NCBI RefSeq assembly: GCF_900104245.1
Contig: NZ_FMXN01000005.1
Location: forward strand, 114,626-154,634
Length of the DNA: 40,009 bases
Origin: Pseudidiomarina indica
Lineage (GTDB): Bacteria; Pseudomonadota; Gammaproteobacteria; Enterobacterales; Alteromonadaceae
Reading direction: 5' to 3'
Below, piece after piece: positions 10,087 through 18,759 of the stretch (positions within the stretch are counted from its first letter, which is position 1; each line of letters starts with the position of its first letter). Made by a program: the position numbers and the translations under genes. Under the pieces are notes generated by a model. The model was given only the letters and a program-made list of their open reading frames with translations, made no database searches and was not told the origin of the DNA.

Positions 10087-11083
10087 GATTAAACTCCTGA
10101 ATTTGCTGTAAGTGGGTCAGTGCTTGGCCAGACACTAAGTGTTCGTTAACTGCATGTGTTGCGAGTTTTAAATCGTCATAGGTGCCATTGACGTACAGCA
10201 TGGCAGCCACAGTTACGGCCACGGCATCCAGCTGCGCTTGGCTGGCTTTACCAGCAAGGATTTGGGTGAGCAAATGGGCGTTGTAATTCGCATCGCCCCC
10301 CGCTAGGGCAGCGACCGATGCGGTTGAGATACCAAAATCAGCCGGCGTTAAGGTATATTCGTGCAGTTCGCCCTGGCGCAGTTCCACCACCTGGGTGGGA
10401 CCATGAATGGCAATTTCGTCGAGCCCTGAACCATGTACCACTAATGCCTGTTCACACCCTAAGAGGCGGAGGGTGGCCGCCAGTGGACGGCACCATTCGG
10501 GAGCGTACACGCCTAGCACTTGAGCATTAGGCCGAGCTGGGTTCAACAAGGGGCCGAGCAGGTTGAACAGGGTGCGAGTCTTTAATGTTTGGCGCGTGGG
10601 CATGGCATAGCGAATCCCCGGGTGATAATGGGGGGCAAATAAAAAGCAAAAGTTAAACCGGTCGAGTTGCTGTGCTGCAATTGAGGGATCTTGGGTGACC
10701 GAGAGGCCTAAACTTTCCAGAACATCCGCCGAGCCTGAACGAGAAGAAACACTTCGGTTACCATGTTTTGCCACCGTTAGCCCCATGCTTGCCGCAACCA
10801 AGGCGGCGGTGGTGGAAATATTCATGGTGTGACTACCGTCACCACCGGTTCCACAACTGTCTACAAGACGCCGTTCTGGCCGTTGAAACTGGCGCGCAGC
10901 GCGCCGCAAAGCTCGTGCCGCACCGGCCATTTCTTCCGGCTGCTCACCGCGCATCTTCATGGTGATTAATGCGGCGGTGATTTGAATATCATTCAATTCG
11001 CCCCGTACCAAATGGTCGAATAATTTTTCTGCTTGAGCGAGAGTGAGTGATTGTCCCTGCAGTAAAGGAGTTAAGAGTTGCAT
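10067..11083 (-). CDS. trpD: Anthranilate phosphoribosyltransferase
   Basis: A 338-residue enzyme that transfers the phosphoribosyl group from PRPP to anthranilate. The PRPP-binding CGTGGDG motif is at about residue 80, with KHGNRSVSSRSGSADVLE at about 108-125, and the NLLGPLLNPA loop is present. It is a separate gene, not fused to trpG as in E. coli. It overlaps trpG by 13 bases upstream and trpC by 20 downstream, consistent with tight translational coupling. Confidence 0.97.
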   Translation of the reverse strand: MQLLTPLLQGQSLTLAQAEKLFDHLVRGELNDIQITAALITMKMRGEQPEEMAGAARALRRAARQFQRPERRLVDSCGTGGDGSHTMNISTTAALVAASMGLTVAKHGNRSVSSRSGSADVLESLGLSVTQDPSIAAQQLDRFNFCFLFAPHYHPGIRYAMPTRQTLKTRTLFNLLGPLLNPARPNAQVLGVYAPEWCRPLAATLRLLGCEQALVVHGSGLDEIAIHGPTQVVELRQGELHEYTLTPADFGISTASVAALAGGDANYNAHLLTQILAGKASQAQLDAVAVTVAAMLYVNGTYDDLKLATHAVNEHLVSGQALTHLQQIQEFNRVSIGA

Positions 11084-11709
11084 GAGGGGGTCCTTGTCGC
11101 TGAGGTTGCTGCCAATGAAAATAAGTACTGAATCACTTGTGCTAGCAATTGACCGCCTTGTGGGGTCAGGATGGATTCAGGGTGAAATTGCAAACCAATC
11201 GCTTGCAGTTGTGGGAATTCCACAGCCATCGGGATCTCATCAATAGCCGCTAGCGGAATGACTGACGACGGCAAGTTTTTCCCCATCAGAGAATGGTAGC
11301 GTGCCACCCGTAATGGATTCGGTAACTTGGCGAAGATTGGATGGGGCTGATAGGTCATGGCGTCAGCTCGGCCATGCACGGGCGCTGGTGCACATGCAAT
11401 GGTGCCACCGACATGTTCGACTAAGGCCTGAAACCCCAAACAAATGCCCAGCAGTGGGTACTGCCCAGCCACTGTTTCAATGAGTTCTAATAAACATCCG
11501 GCATCACGCGGCGTTGCTGGACCGGGAGAAAGACACAGCAATTGTCGACCGGCATAAGTGGCGAGTTGTGCGTGAATGGTCGCAGCGCTTAAATCATTAC
11601 GGTACACCAATAAGGGATAGCCCAGCTGGCGTAGCGCGTCCACTAGGTTGTAGCTGAAGGAGTCTTGGTTGTCGATAAGGACAATTCGATCAGGCACAGT
11701 CGGTAACAT
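11071..11709 (-). CDS. trpG: Anthranilate synthase glutamine amidotransferase subunit
   Basis: A 212-residue class I glutamine amidotransferase that supplies ammonia to TrpE. The catalytic triad is visible: Cys in GICLGFQAL (near residue 90) and the His-Glu pair in FHPESILTP (near 180). The oxyanion-strand SPGPATP motif is present. The first residues overlap the end of trpE by 20 bases. In some bacteria such a subunit also serves folate synthesis, but its place in the trp operon argues for tryptophan here. Confidence 0.95.
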   Translation of the reverse strand: MLPTVPDRIVLIDNQDSFSYNLVDALRQLGYPLLVYRNDLSAATIHAQLATYAGRQLLCLSPGPATPRDAGCLLELIETVAGQYPLLGICLGFQALVEHVGGTIACAPAPVHGRADAMTYQPHPIFAKLPNPLRVARYHSLMGKNLPSSVIPLAAIDEIPMAVEFPQLQAIGLQFHPESILTPQGGQLLAQVIQYLFSLAATSATRTPSCNS

Positions 11710-13324
11710 GAGCGGGCTCCTTCAATGGTGTATTGGCCTGTTGAATGGCAAGGATAACTGCTTTGGCTTTGTGTTCGGTTTCAGCTACTTCTGCACTGGG
11801 CTGGGAGGCATGAACGATGCCTGCACCCGCTTGCACAATGGCATAGCCGTGTTGGACAAAGGCAGACCGAATCACAATGCAGGTATCCATATCACCTGCA
11901 CCATTGAGATAGCCCAGTGCTCCTCCGTAACTACCACGGCGTTGTTGCTCCAATTGGCGGAGTAGGCGAGCGGCAGATAACTTAGGAGCCCCCACTAAGG
12001 TTCCCATATTCATGCATGCACGGTAGGCATCGAGCGCATCCAAATCAGCAGCCAATTGGGCAGTCACCCGCGACACCAAATGCATGACATGAGCATAGCG
12101 ATCAATGGTCATGAGGTTGGCAACATGGCGACTGCCAGGCGTGGCAATTTTCGCTAAGTCGTTACGGGCTAAATCAACCAACATGATATGTTCTGCGGTT
12201 TCTTTTTGATCCAGCCGTAATTCCAGCTCTAAACGATTATCGAGTTCCGTATCAAGTTGCCCGTTGGTAGTGCGACCACGCGGCCGTGTTCCGGCAATGG
12301 GGTAAAGCTCAACTTGGTTTGTTGCCGCCGTATATTTCAAGGCAGACTCGGGCGAGGCCCCAAATAACTCAAAGGTTTTGCTTCGTAAGAAAAACAAATA
12401 GGGGGATGGGTTGGTTTGCTTGAGCACACGATAAGCGGCCAAGGCGTTGTCACAAGGAAGCTTGAAAGAACGGGCCGCAACGGCTTGGAAAATATCCCCC
12501 GCTTGAATGTGCTGCTGCAACAGCTCGACGCGTTGCGCGTAGTCCTTAGCGCTGGGCTCGACCGTGACATTTGCTGCCGGAAATGCTGGAAGTGGTGCCA
12601 TCACAGTGGGCGTCGGTTCTGCCATAGGTGTTTGGCATTGTTCTGTGAGCTGGTCTAAGTAGCGCTGTAACTGAGACTGATACGGGTGATGCTCAGCGTC
12701 GCCGAAAAGGCTTCCTAACAACACGGTGGTGCGTTGTTGATGATCAATCACCAGCGTTGTTTCGGCCAAGTAAAAAATATAATCCGGGCATTGGTTATCA
12801 CTTGTGGCAACGTCTGGAAGGGACTCGAAAGTGGCCACATAGTCATAGGCAAATACACCACCGAGTAGTAGTGCCATGGGGTGTGAGTTGTCACCGCAAG
12901 GTTTGATGCCTTTCAGCACGCGCCGCAGAGGTTCAATATTACTGACTGCCCGTAACCGTGAGTCTTCGTCTAAGTTGGGGGCGGGCGTATGAAACTCGTA
13001 GCGCAATTGCGTATCGGTCTGTTCCAGTAATTGGCATGGCATGGCAGCCAGTTCGCTGGTCAACCAAGGTAACAATGCTTTCCCGTTGGAGGTGAGTGCA
13101 GTGATGGTCACTTGTGGCCCGTAACACTCGAACTCAAGCGCTGCACGGATCAGTAAAATACTTTGTAAATGTTGCCGAGTGGTGACCGTGGCTGACTCAA
13201 GTAATAAACTGGGTTGGTTTGGACAGGTCACCTGTTCATAGAGTGCCAGCGGGTCTGCTTGATAGGGCAGTTGCCGGCAGATACTCGTCATCAAACCTAA
13301 AGGTATTGAGGGGGCGTCGCTCAT
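11690..13324 (-). CDS. trpE: Anthranilate synthase component I
   Basis: A 544-residue chorismate-utilising enzyme, first of the trp pathway. The N-terminal LLESA motif (about residues 39-43) is the tryptophan feedback site. The catalytic half carries GTRPRGR, the Mg-binding EHIMLVDLARND, and late GAGIVHAS residues. First structural gene of the operon; its start follows the attenuator hairpin by about 65 bases. Confidence 0.97.
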   Translation of the reverse strand: MSDAPSIPLGLMTSICRQLPYQADPLALYEQVTCPNQPSLLLESATVTTRQHLQSILLIRAALEFECYGPQVTITALTSNGKALLPWLTSELAAMPCQLLEQTDTQLRYEFHTPAPNLDEDSRLRAVSNIEPLRRVLKGIKPCGDNSHPMALLLGGVFAYDYVATFESLPDVATSDNQCPDYIFYLAETTLVIDHQQRTTVLLGSLFGDAEHHPYQSQLQRYLDQLTEQCQTPMAEPTPTVMAPLPAFPAANVTVEPSAKDYAQRVELLQQHIQAGDIFQAVAARSFKLPCDNALAAYRVLKQTNPSPYLFFLRSKTFELFGASPESALKYTAATNQVELYPIAGTRPRGRTTNGQLDTELDNRLELELRLDQKETAEHIMLVDLARNDLAKIATPGSRHVANLMTIDRYAHVMHLVSRVTAQLAADLDALDAYRACMNMGTLVGAPKLSAARLLRQLEQQRRGSYGGALGYLNGAGDMDTCIVIRSAFVQHGYAIVQAGAGIVHASQPSAEVAETEHKAKAVILAIQQANTPLKEPAHVTDCA

Positions 13325-13389
13325 CGTTATCTTCCAAGTTGGCTAAAGTTGTATAACTTTTATGACCGCTATGATCGATAAGCGCGCAC

Positions 13390-13418
13390 AAAAAAACCCG
13401 CTTATCGAAGCGGGTTTT
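13390..13418 (-). terminator. trp attenuator terminator
   Basis: On the minus strand AAAACCCGCTT and AAGCGGGTTTT form a perfect 11-bp stem with a CGAT loop, followed by a T run. AGCGGG just after the leader-peptide stop can instead pair with CCCGCT of the stem, giving the antiterminator, and CCCG/CGGG inside the leader gives the 1:2 pairing. This is the classic ribosome-mediated attenuation layout. Confidence 0.9.
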
Positions 13419-13457
13419 TGCAATATTTCTGTTAAATACGCACAGATGCATCGCCCG

Positions 13458-13520
13458 CTAGTTCGGGAAATGCCACCACCAGTTGCTGCTAACGTTTGTG
13501 ATTTGTGCGATATGTAACAC
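13458..13520 (-). CDS. trpL: trp operon leader peptide
   Basis: A 20-residue peptide, MLHIAQITNV then SSNWWWHFPN, with three consecutive Trp codons at 13481-13473. The best start is GTG at 13520 with AAGGA eight bases upstream; no ATG is available in frame. When charged tRNA-Trp is scarce the ribosome stalls on the Trp codons and the antiterminator forms. Too short for normal gene finders. The reading frame and the hairpins downstream support each other strongly. Confidence 0.88.
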   Translation of the reverse strand: MLHIAQITNVSSNWWWHFPN

Positions 13521-13578
13521 GATTTGGATTCCTTTAAGACTCACGCGGAGTCATGAAACTTGTCTCACTGATGGGGTG

Positions 13579-13607
13579 ACTCTAACGCGATTTAAATAAG
13601 CTGTCAA
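13579..13607 (-). promoter_or_regulatory. trp operon promoter
   Basis: On the minus strand a consensus -35 TTGACA (13607-13602) and a -10 TAGAGT (13584-13579) are 17 bases apart, just behind the smpB stop codon. I see no obvious CTAG-containing TrpR operator, so attenuation may be the main control. A GACTC/GAGTC inverted repeat lies between the promoter and trpL. Confidence 0.75.
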
Positions 13608-13617
13608 CCGTTGTTGA

Positions 13618-14097
13618 TTAACGAACGTTGTGTTTCATAATACGTTCTTTTTGCCGCTGCCAATCCCGCTCTTTAATGGTGTCTCGTTTATCGTGAGACT
13701 TTTTACCTTTAGCTAAATAAATTTCTACTTTGACCAAGTGTCGCTTCCAATACATGGCGGTCGCAACAATGGCATAGCCTTCGCGTTCGCTGGCACCGAT
13801 GAGCTTATCCAGCTCACGTTGCTTCAATAAAAGTTTACGGGTACGTTCAGGGTCACACACCACATGCGTTGACGCTTGGTTCAATGGCTGGATTTGCGCA
13901 CCCAATAAATAAGCTTCTCCGTTACGAAGAATGACATAGGTATCACTGATATTTACTTTCCCTGCACGAATACTTTTAACTTCCCAGCCTTGCAGGGCAA
14001 TACCCGCCTCAAATTTTTCTTCGAGGAAATATTCATGGCGTGCTTTTCTGTTCAGCGCGATGGTATTGGATGTTGGTGTTTTTTTATTTTTGCTCAT
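13618..14097 (-). CDS. smpB: tmRNA-binding protein SmpB
   Basis: A 159-residue trans-translation factor that escorts tmRNA to stalled ribosomes. The frame is open to 14142, but the ATG at 14097 ([10 protein letters not shown]) gives the usual length of about 160. Family blocks: [17 protein letters not shown], the AYLLGAQI stretch and the basic C-terminal tail with [17 protein letters not shown] sequence that enters the mRNA channel. Divergent from ratA-rnfH, a widely conserved neighbourhood. The tmRNA gene itself is not in the window. Confidence 0.95.
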   Translation of the reverse strand: MSKNKKTPTSNTIALNRKARHEYFLEEKFEAGIALQGWEVKSIRAGKVNISDTYVILRNGEAYLLGAQIQPLNQASTHVVCDPERTRKLLLKQRELDKLIGASEREGYAIVATAMYWKRHLVKVEIYLAKGKKSHDKRDTIKERDWQRQKERIMKHNVR

Positions 14098-14236
14098 GGG
14101 CGTATTATACCTGTGCCAGAAAAAAATAAAATTTGTTTTCATGCGAAAGCATGGAATTATTTCACCCTCGCTATGGATGATTCATCCTGTAAAATACGCT
14201 ATCATGCCAACCAATTTATAGTGAGTGAGGAACATC

Positions 14237-14674
14237 ATGCCGACGATTGAACGCAGCGCGTTAGTGCCCTATAGCGATGCTCAGATGTACGCGCTAGTGA
14301 ATGACATCGATGATTATCCCATTTTTGTACCGGGGTGCCGCCAAGCGACCGTTTTAGAATCGACCGATGCAATGAAAGTCGCGCGGTTGGATATTCAAAA
14401 GGCCGGGTTCAGCAAATCCTTTACCACTCGAAACACATTAATTCCGTATGAACGGATTGATATGGAATTGGTCGATGGCCCGTTTCAATACTTACGCGGT
14501 GGTTGGAGCTTTCATGCCCTGGATCAGCAGGCGTGTAAAATTGTCCTCAAATTGGAGTTTGAGTTTGCCAACAAGATTCTCAGCTTAGCTTTTGGAAAAA
14601 TCTTTAATGAACTGCAAAGCCGCATGGTTGATGCATTTGTTCAACGCGCACAGCAAGTGTACGGAATGAAGTAA
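14237..14674 (+). CDS. ratA: RatA / SRPBCC (START-like) ubiquinone-binding family protein
   Basis: A 145-residue coenzyme Q-binding START-domain protein (Coq10 family). In E. coli RatA was described as a toxin that blocks 70S ribosome association. The start at 14237 (MPTIERSALV) is chosen over 14225, because GAGG lies just upstream and family members begin here. Conserved YPIFVPGCR and the LKLEFEFANKILSL stretch are present. The pairing with rnfH, three bases downstream, and with divergent smpB is the standard arrangement. Confidence 0.9.
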   Translation: MPTIERSALVPYSDAQMYALVNDIDDYPIFVPGCRQATVLESTDAMKVARLDIQKAGFSKSFTTRNTLIPYERIDMELVDGPFQYLRGGWSFHALDQQACKIVLKLEFEFANKILSLAFGKIFNELQSRMVDAFVQRAQQVYGMK

Positions 14675-14677
14675 CCC

Positions 14678-15046
14678 ATGACTACCACGCCCCAAATTGC
14701 CATTGAAGTTGCCTATGCCACCCCTGAACGGCAGCAAATTATCCCGCTTCGAGTTCCAGCAGGAACCGTGGTTCAGGAAGCCATTGAGCGTTCGCAAATC
14801 ATGCGTTATTTTCCGGAAATTGACTTATCGGTACAAAAGGTTGGCATTTGGAGTAAAACCGTTAAGCTGGATCAAGAATTGCGGGCCGGTGATCGAATTG
14901 AAATTTACCGTCCTTTGATTGCGGACCCGAAAGCCATTCGGCGACGACGTGCGGAACAAGCGAAAGATGAAGGGCGCGCCGATCCTGTGACCGGAGGGCG
15001 GCGACGTCGTACAACCGATGACGAGTCTGGACAAGAGAGCGAATAG
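14678..15046 (+). CDS. rnfH: RnfH family ubiquitin-like protein (RatB)
   Basis: A 122-residue protein with a beta-grasp fold, UPF0125/RnfH family. Typical blocks are IEVAYATPERQ, the KVGIWSK motif, and RAGDRIEIYRPL near residue 70. The C-terminal 40 residues are highly charged (RRRRAEQAKDEGR). Function is unproven; it is the partner of ratA in most genomes. Probably cotranscribed with ratA. Confidence 0.9.
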   Translation: MTTTPQIAIEVAYATPERQQIIPLRVPAGTVVQEAIERSQIMRYFPEIDLSVQKVGIWSKTVKLDQELRAGDRIEIYRPLIADPKAIRRRRAEQAKDEGRADPVTGGRRRRTTDDESGQESE

Positions 15047-15050
15047 TGCC

Positions 15051-15557
15051 GTGACGATCAGGTTAATGATCATGCGCCATGGTGATGCTGAGCCTGAACT
15101 CGCGCAGCACCGTGGCATCAGCATGGATGAGCAGCGCCCCCTTAGCGCACAAGGGCGCCATGAGGTTGAGACCACAGCGAACTGGTTGCTGGAGGAATTG
15201 CAGCAACGGGGACAATCGCAGCTTGCATGGTTGCTCGTGAGCCCCTATATCCGCGCTCAACAAACTGCCGATATCATGGCTTCCCATATACCTTTCCGCC
15301 AGTGTGAAACAACCCAAGATATTATTCCGCAAGCAAGTCCGGATCTCTTTATCGATTGGTTGCTGGTACAACTTGAACAGCAGAGCCTGAATGAGGGAAC
15401 TGTCTTGATGGTTTCTCATATGCCCTTCGTTAGCCATTTGGTCGCGGCGCTTGATGCACGGATGCCCCCGTTAATTTTCCCGACGGCAGGAATTGCCGAA
15501 ATCGAATTAGATCTCGTCAACCAACAAGCCCATTTTTTACGGATGATTGTCACCTAG
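15051..15557 (+). CDS. sixA: Phosphohistidine phosphatase SixA-like
   Basis: A histidine phosphatase of about 168 residues. In E. coli SixA removes phosphate from phosphohistidine (ArcB, PTS NPr). The catalytic IMRHGDAE motif lies at the N-terminus, LLVSPYIRAQQT supplies the second Arg, and the late His is in MVSHMPFVS. The start is uncertain: GTG at 15051 gives MTIRLMIMRHG, matching the family, but the frame opens at 15018 inside rnfH. It converges on smrB with a 15-base gap. Confidence 0.85.
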   Translation: MTIRLMIMRHGDAEPELAQHRGISMDEQRPLSAQGRHEVETTANWLLEELQQRGQSQLAWLLVSPYIRAQQTADIMASHIPFRQCETTQDIIPQASPDLFIDWLLVQLEQQSLNEGTVLMVSHMPFVSHLVAALDARMPPLIFPTAGIAEIELDLVNQQAHFLRMIVT

Positions 15558-15572
15558 CTAGGGGACATCGAC

Positions 15573-16085
15573 TTAGTCGGGAATTGCAACCAGCACTAAC
15601 ACGGATGCTTGACCACCATGATGAGGTGGGGCTTGATGGAATGCACGTACTGCAGGGTGTTGCACCAGCCAGTGAGGCAAGTTTTCTTTTAGAATTCCTC
15701 GGCCATGCCCACTCATGATTGCACAGCAACTTACTTGTTCCTTTTGGCAGGCACTGAGCAACGCAGCAACTTCTCGTTTCGCCTGCGCTTGGGTTAAACC
15801 ATGCAAATCAAGGAACAATTCAGGCTCATAATCCCCCCGACGTAACTGTTTGAGTAGGTACGAGGATTCTTCTTCGGCACAGTAGCGAACAGGACCTTCA
15901 GGAAGATGCGCTCGATAGGTATCGGAGAAAAAGAACTCTGCTTGCTGTTGACGAACACCGAGCCGGCGAGGTGAGTTACTGAAGTTCGGCTTGGGGCGAA
16001 CGTGTTCCACGGTTTCGTTGTGAATTCGACGATCAACTTGTACCGTTTTACGGAATAAACTCAAATCGTCTTGCTCGTCATTCAT
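15573..16085 (-). CDS. smrB: Ribosome rescue endonuclease SmrB
   Basis: A 170-residue Smr-domain protein. SmrB cleaves mRNA at collided ribosomes in E. coli. The LDLHGLTQAQA (about residue 92) and SGHGRGILKENLPHWL (about 124-139) motifs of the Smr domain are intact, and the N-terminal extension is the ribosome-binding part. Divergent from prmB, the usual neighbour. Confidence 0.92.
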   Translation of the reverse strand: MNDEQDDLSLFRKTVQVDRRIHNETVEHVRPKPNFSNSPRRLGVRQQQAEFFFSDTYRAHLPEGPVRYCAEEESSYLLKQLRRGDYEPELFLDLHGLTQAQAKREVAALLSACQKEQVSCCAIMSGHGRGILKENLPHWLVQHPAVRAFHQAPPHHGGQASVLVLVAIPD

Positions 16086-16186
16086 ACCTTACCCAACCTA
16101 CGAAAGAAGACGCACATCGATAGATGCGCTTTTAGCGGGCATAGGTTATCTTATGGCAGAACGAAGAACAACTTAGGAGATCGGTT

Positions 16187-17095
16187 TTGACCAAGGTCAG
16201 CATTCAATTTGAGCAAGTAAGTATTAGCGATGCATTACGTTGGGCGGTAAGCGAAATGCAGCGTGCCGATGTCTATTTTGGTCACGGCACCGATAATGCC
16301 TTGAGCGAAGCGCAGCTCCTCCTAGGGCATGTGCTTGAGCTCGATTTTAATCAGTTAGAGCAATTCAGCACCGCGCGCATGGTGGTCGCAGAATGGGACT
16401 ACTATACCGAGTTGGTGCAACGCCGTATTCAGGAGCGCATACCAGCTGCCTATTTGACAGGGAAGGCTTACTTTGCCGGCTTACCATTCCTAGTGGATGA
16501 GCGAGTGTTGGTGCCGCGCTCACCCATTGCCGAGTTGATTGAGCGGAAGTTCAGCCCGTGGCTGTCGGCAACTCCGAACCGAATTCTCGATTTATGCACG
16601 GGCAGCGGTTGCATTGCCATTGCGTGTGCCTATGCCTTTGATGAGGCCGAAGTGGATGCCCTGGATTTATCAGTGGATGCCCTTGCGGTGGCGGAATCGA
16701 ATATTGAATTGCACGGATTGTCCCACCGAGTATTTCCGCTGCAATCGAACCTCTATGATGCAATTCCGAAGCAACGTTATGATTTGATTGTGACTAACCC
16801 ACCTTATGTGGACGCGGAAGATATGGCTGATTTACCCGAGGAGTTTCATCATGAGCCTGAGCTTGGGTTGGCGGCAGGCGACGATGGCTTGGATTTGGTG
16901 CGTATCATTCTGCGTGAGGCGCCAGACCATCTCACTGAGCAAGGCGTATTGGTTTGTGAAGTGGGTAACTCATGGGTGGCATTAGCACAAGAATTCCCGC
17001 AAGTTCCCTTTCAATGGGTGACCTTTGAACACGGTGGCGACGGTGTTTTCGTGTTAACATACACCGATTTAGTGGCACATCAACATTCATTTTAA
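16187..17095 (+). CDS. prmB: Ribosomal protein L3 N5-glutamine methyltransferase PrmB
   Basis: A 302-residue class I methyltransferase that methylates a Gln of ribosomal protein L3. SAM-binding LDLCTGSGCIAIA is at about residue 135 and the catalytic TNPPY motif at about 204. The start is probably TTG at 16187, with GGAGA eight bases before; the first ATG in frame is much further in and would cut the N-terminal helical domain. It heads a run prmB-aroC-epmC with very short gaps. Confidence 0.93.
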   Translation: MTKVSIQFEQVSISDALRWAVSEMQRADVYFGHGTDNALSEAQLLLGHVLELDFNQLEQFSTARMVVAEWDYYTELVQRRIQERIPAAYLTGKAYFAGLPFLVDERVLVPRSPIAELIERKFSPWLSATPNRILDLCTGSGCIAIACAYAFDEAEVDALDLSVDALAVAESNIELHGLSHRVFPLQSNLYDAIPKQRYDLIVTNPPYVDAEDMADLPEEFHHEPELGLAAGDDGLDLVRIILREAPDHLTEQGVLVCEVGNSWVALAQEFPQVPFQWVTFEHGGDGVFVLTYTDLVAHQHSF

Positions 17096-17119
17096 TCGGA
17101 GCGAACAGGCGAGGCGTAG

Positions 17120-18190
17120 ATGGGAGCAAATACTTGGGGCGAATTATTTCGAGTCACCACGTTCGGTGAAAGCCATGGGCCAGCCATTGGCGCTGTTGTC
17201 GATGGGTGCCCGCCTGGTCTTGCGTTGAGTGCGGCGGACATTCAGCATTACCTTGATCGACGCCGGCCTGGGTTGAATCGTTTTACCACCGCGCGGCAAG
17301 AAACTGACCAAGTGGAACTCTTGTCTGGGGTGTTTGAGGGCCGCACTACAGGCACTCCAATCGGATTGCTCATTCATAATACGGACCAGCGGAGTCACGA
17401 TTATGACGACATTAAAAGCAAATTCCGTCCGGGGCATGCCGATTATACCTATGCACAAAAGTATGGGGTTAGAGACTACCGCGGGGGCGGTCGCGCCTCC
17501 GCACGTGAAACAGCGATGCGGGTTGCTGCCGGAGCGATTGCTCAGCTTTATTTAGCTCAGCACGGGATTCGTATTCGTGCTGGGGTGGTCCAAATTGGGG
17601 ACTATTGCACGGCGCCTGAGCAGCCTGAATTTCAATGGGACCGAGTTGCCGAAGACCCTTTGTATTGCCCTGATCCACACATGTCTGAAGCCGCGCAAGC
17701 CTTGTTGAAACAGTTACTCAAAGAGGGGGACTCAATCGGTGCGCGGGTCCGGCTCGAGATTCTGGGAGTGCCGGCGGGCTTAGGCGAGCCGGTCTTCGAC
17801 CGGTTTGACGCCGAGTTAGCCCATGCGTTGATGAGTATCAATGCGGTGAAAGCCGTTAGCATTGGGGATGGCTTTGCCGTTGCCTCACAACGTGGTAGCG
17901 AGCATCGCGATGAACTAACCCCGACGGGTTTTTTAAGTAATCATGCGGGCGGTGTGCTCGGTGGTATCAGTACGGGACAAACCATTATTGCCGAAGTGGC
18001 CTTTAAGCCGACATCGAGTATTCGAATTGAAGGACGCACCATCGATGTGCACGGCCAGCCAACCACCATTGCCACGCGGGGCCGCCATGATCCTTGTGTG
18101 GGCATCCGTGGGGTGCCTGTTGTTGAAGCCATGGCCGCTTTGGTGGTGATGGATTTGTGGCTCCGCCAACGCGCAATAACCAATCCGTAG
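17120..18190 (+). CDS. aroC: Chorismate synthase
   Basis: A 356-residue FMN-dependent enzyme making chorismate, the precursor consumed by TrpE/G further left in this window. All three family signatures are seen: [18 protein letters not shown] near the start, the [16 protein letters not shown] stretch around residue 125, and [11 protein letters not shown] near residue 320. Its stop codon touches the next reading frame, so it is probably cotranscribed with epmC. Confidence 0.98.
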   Translation: MGANTWGELFRVTTFGESHGPAIGAVVDGCPPGLALSAADIQHYLDRRRPGLNRFTTARQETDQVELLSGVFEGRTTGTPIGLLIHNTDQRSHDYDDIKSKFRPGHADYTYAQKYGVRDYRGGGRASARETAMRVAAGAIAQLYLAQHGIRIRAGVVQIGDYCTAPEQPEFQWDRVAEDPLYCPDPHMSEAAQALLKQLLKEGDSIGARVRLEILGVPAGLGEPVFDRFDAELAHALMSINAVKAVSIGDGFAVASQRGSEHRDELTPTGFLSNHAGGVLGGISTGQTIIAEVAFKPTSSIRIEGRTIDVHGQPTTIATRGRHDPCVGIRGVPVVEAMAALVVMDLWLRQRAITNP

Positions 18191-18205
18191 TTGAGTGAAA
18201 GATTG

Positions 18206-18739
18206 ATGAATTCTGAACATCATTATGACGTTTTAATTGATTTGTTCGAGCAGTGTTTTTATCAAGAATATCGAACGCGGTTAGTTGCTGGAGAGCATGA
18301 GCCTTATTATCAACCAGCACAGACACCCACAGCGGATCATCAAATTGTCTTTGCCCATGGCTTCTTTGCCTCGGCACTGCATGAAATTGCCCATTGGTGT
18401 ATTGCAGGCCCACAGCGGCGTGAACAGTTTGATTATGGTTATTGGTATGAACCTGATGGCCGCAACGCGGAACAACAGGCAGAATTTGAGCAGGTTGAAC
18501 GCCAGCCTCAAGCCTTGGAGTGGTTGTTTTCATTATGTGCGGGCGCACCTTTTCAAGTCAGTGTTGATAATTTGAGTGGTTTACCCGTGGATCGGGAAGG
18601 CTTTACCCAAGCCGTTCGCCAACAGTTACAGCGGTATTTGCGCGAGGGGTTGCCGCCTCGGGCAGAGCGGTTTGCACGCGCACTAGCGGACTATTATCAG
18701 CAGTCTTGGCCTGCTGAGAAGATCCTAAGCTGGGCTTGA
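18206..18739 (+). CDS. epmC: Elongation factor P hydroxylase EpmC (YfcM)
   Basis: A 177-residue protein close to E. coli EpmC (182), which hydroxylates the beta-lysylated Lys of EF-P. The start at 18206 (MNSEHHYDVLI) mirrors the E. coli start; a TTG at 18191 is in frame but less likely. FAHGFFASALHEIAHWCIAG, with the metal-binding His residues, is at about residues 50-69 and GYWYEPDGR follows. EpmA and EpmB are not in the window. Confidence 0.93.
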   Translation: MNSEHHYDVLIDLFEQCFYQEYRTRLVAGEHEPYYQPAQTPTADHQIVFAHGFFASALHEIAHWCIAGPQRREQFDYGYWYEPDGRNAEQQAEFEQVERQPQALEWLFSLCAGAPFQVSVDNLSGLPVDREGFTQAVRQQLQRYLREGLPPRAERFARALADYYQQSWPAEKILSWA

Positions 18740-18759
18740 ATGAGTGGAGGAATGGTACC

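Noticed and set aside
13532..13554. Mini-ORF MTPRES in the trp leader
   Set aside because: It has no Trp codon and no ribosome site. The GTG frame downstream with WWW fits attenuation.
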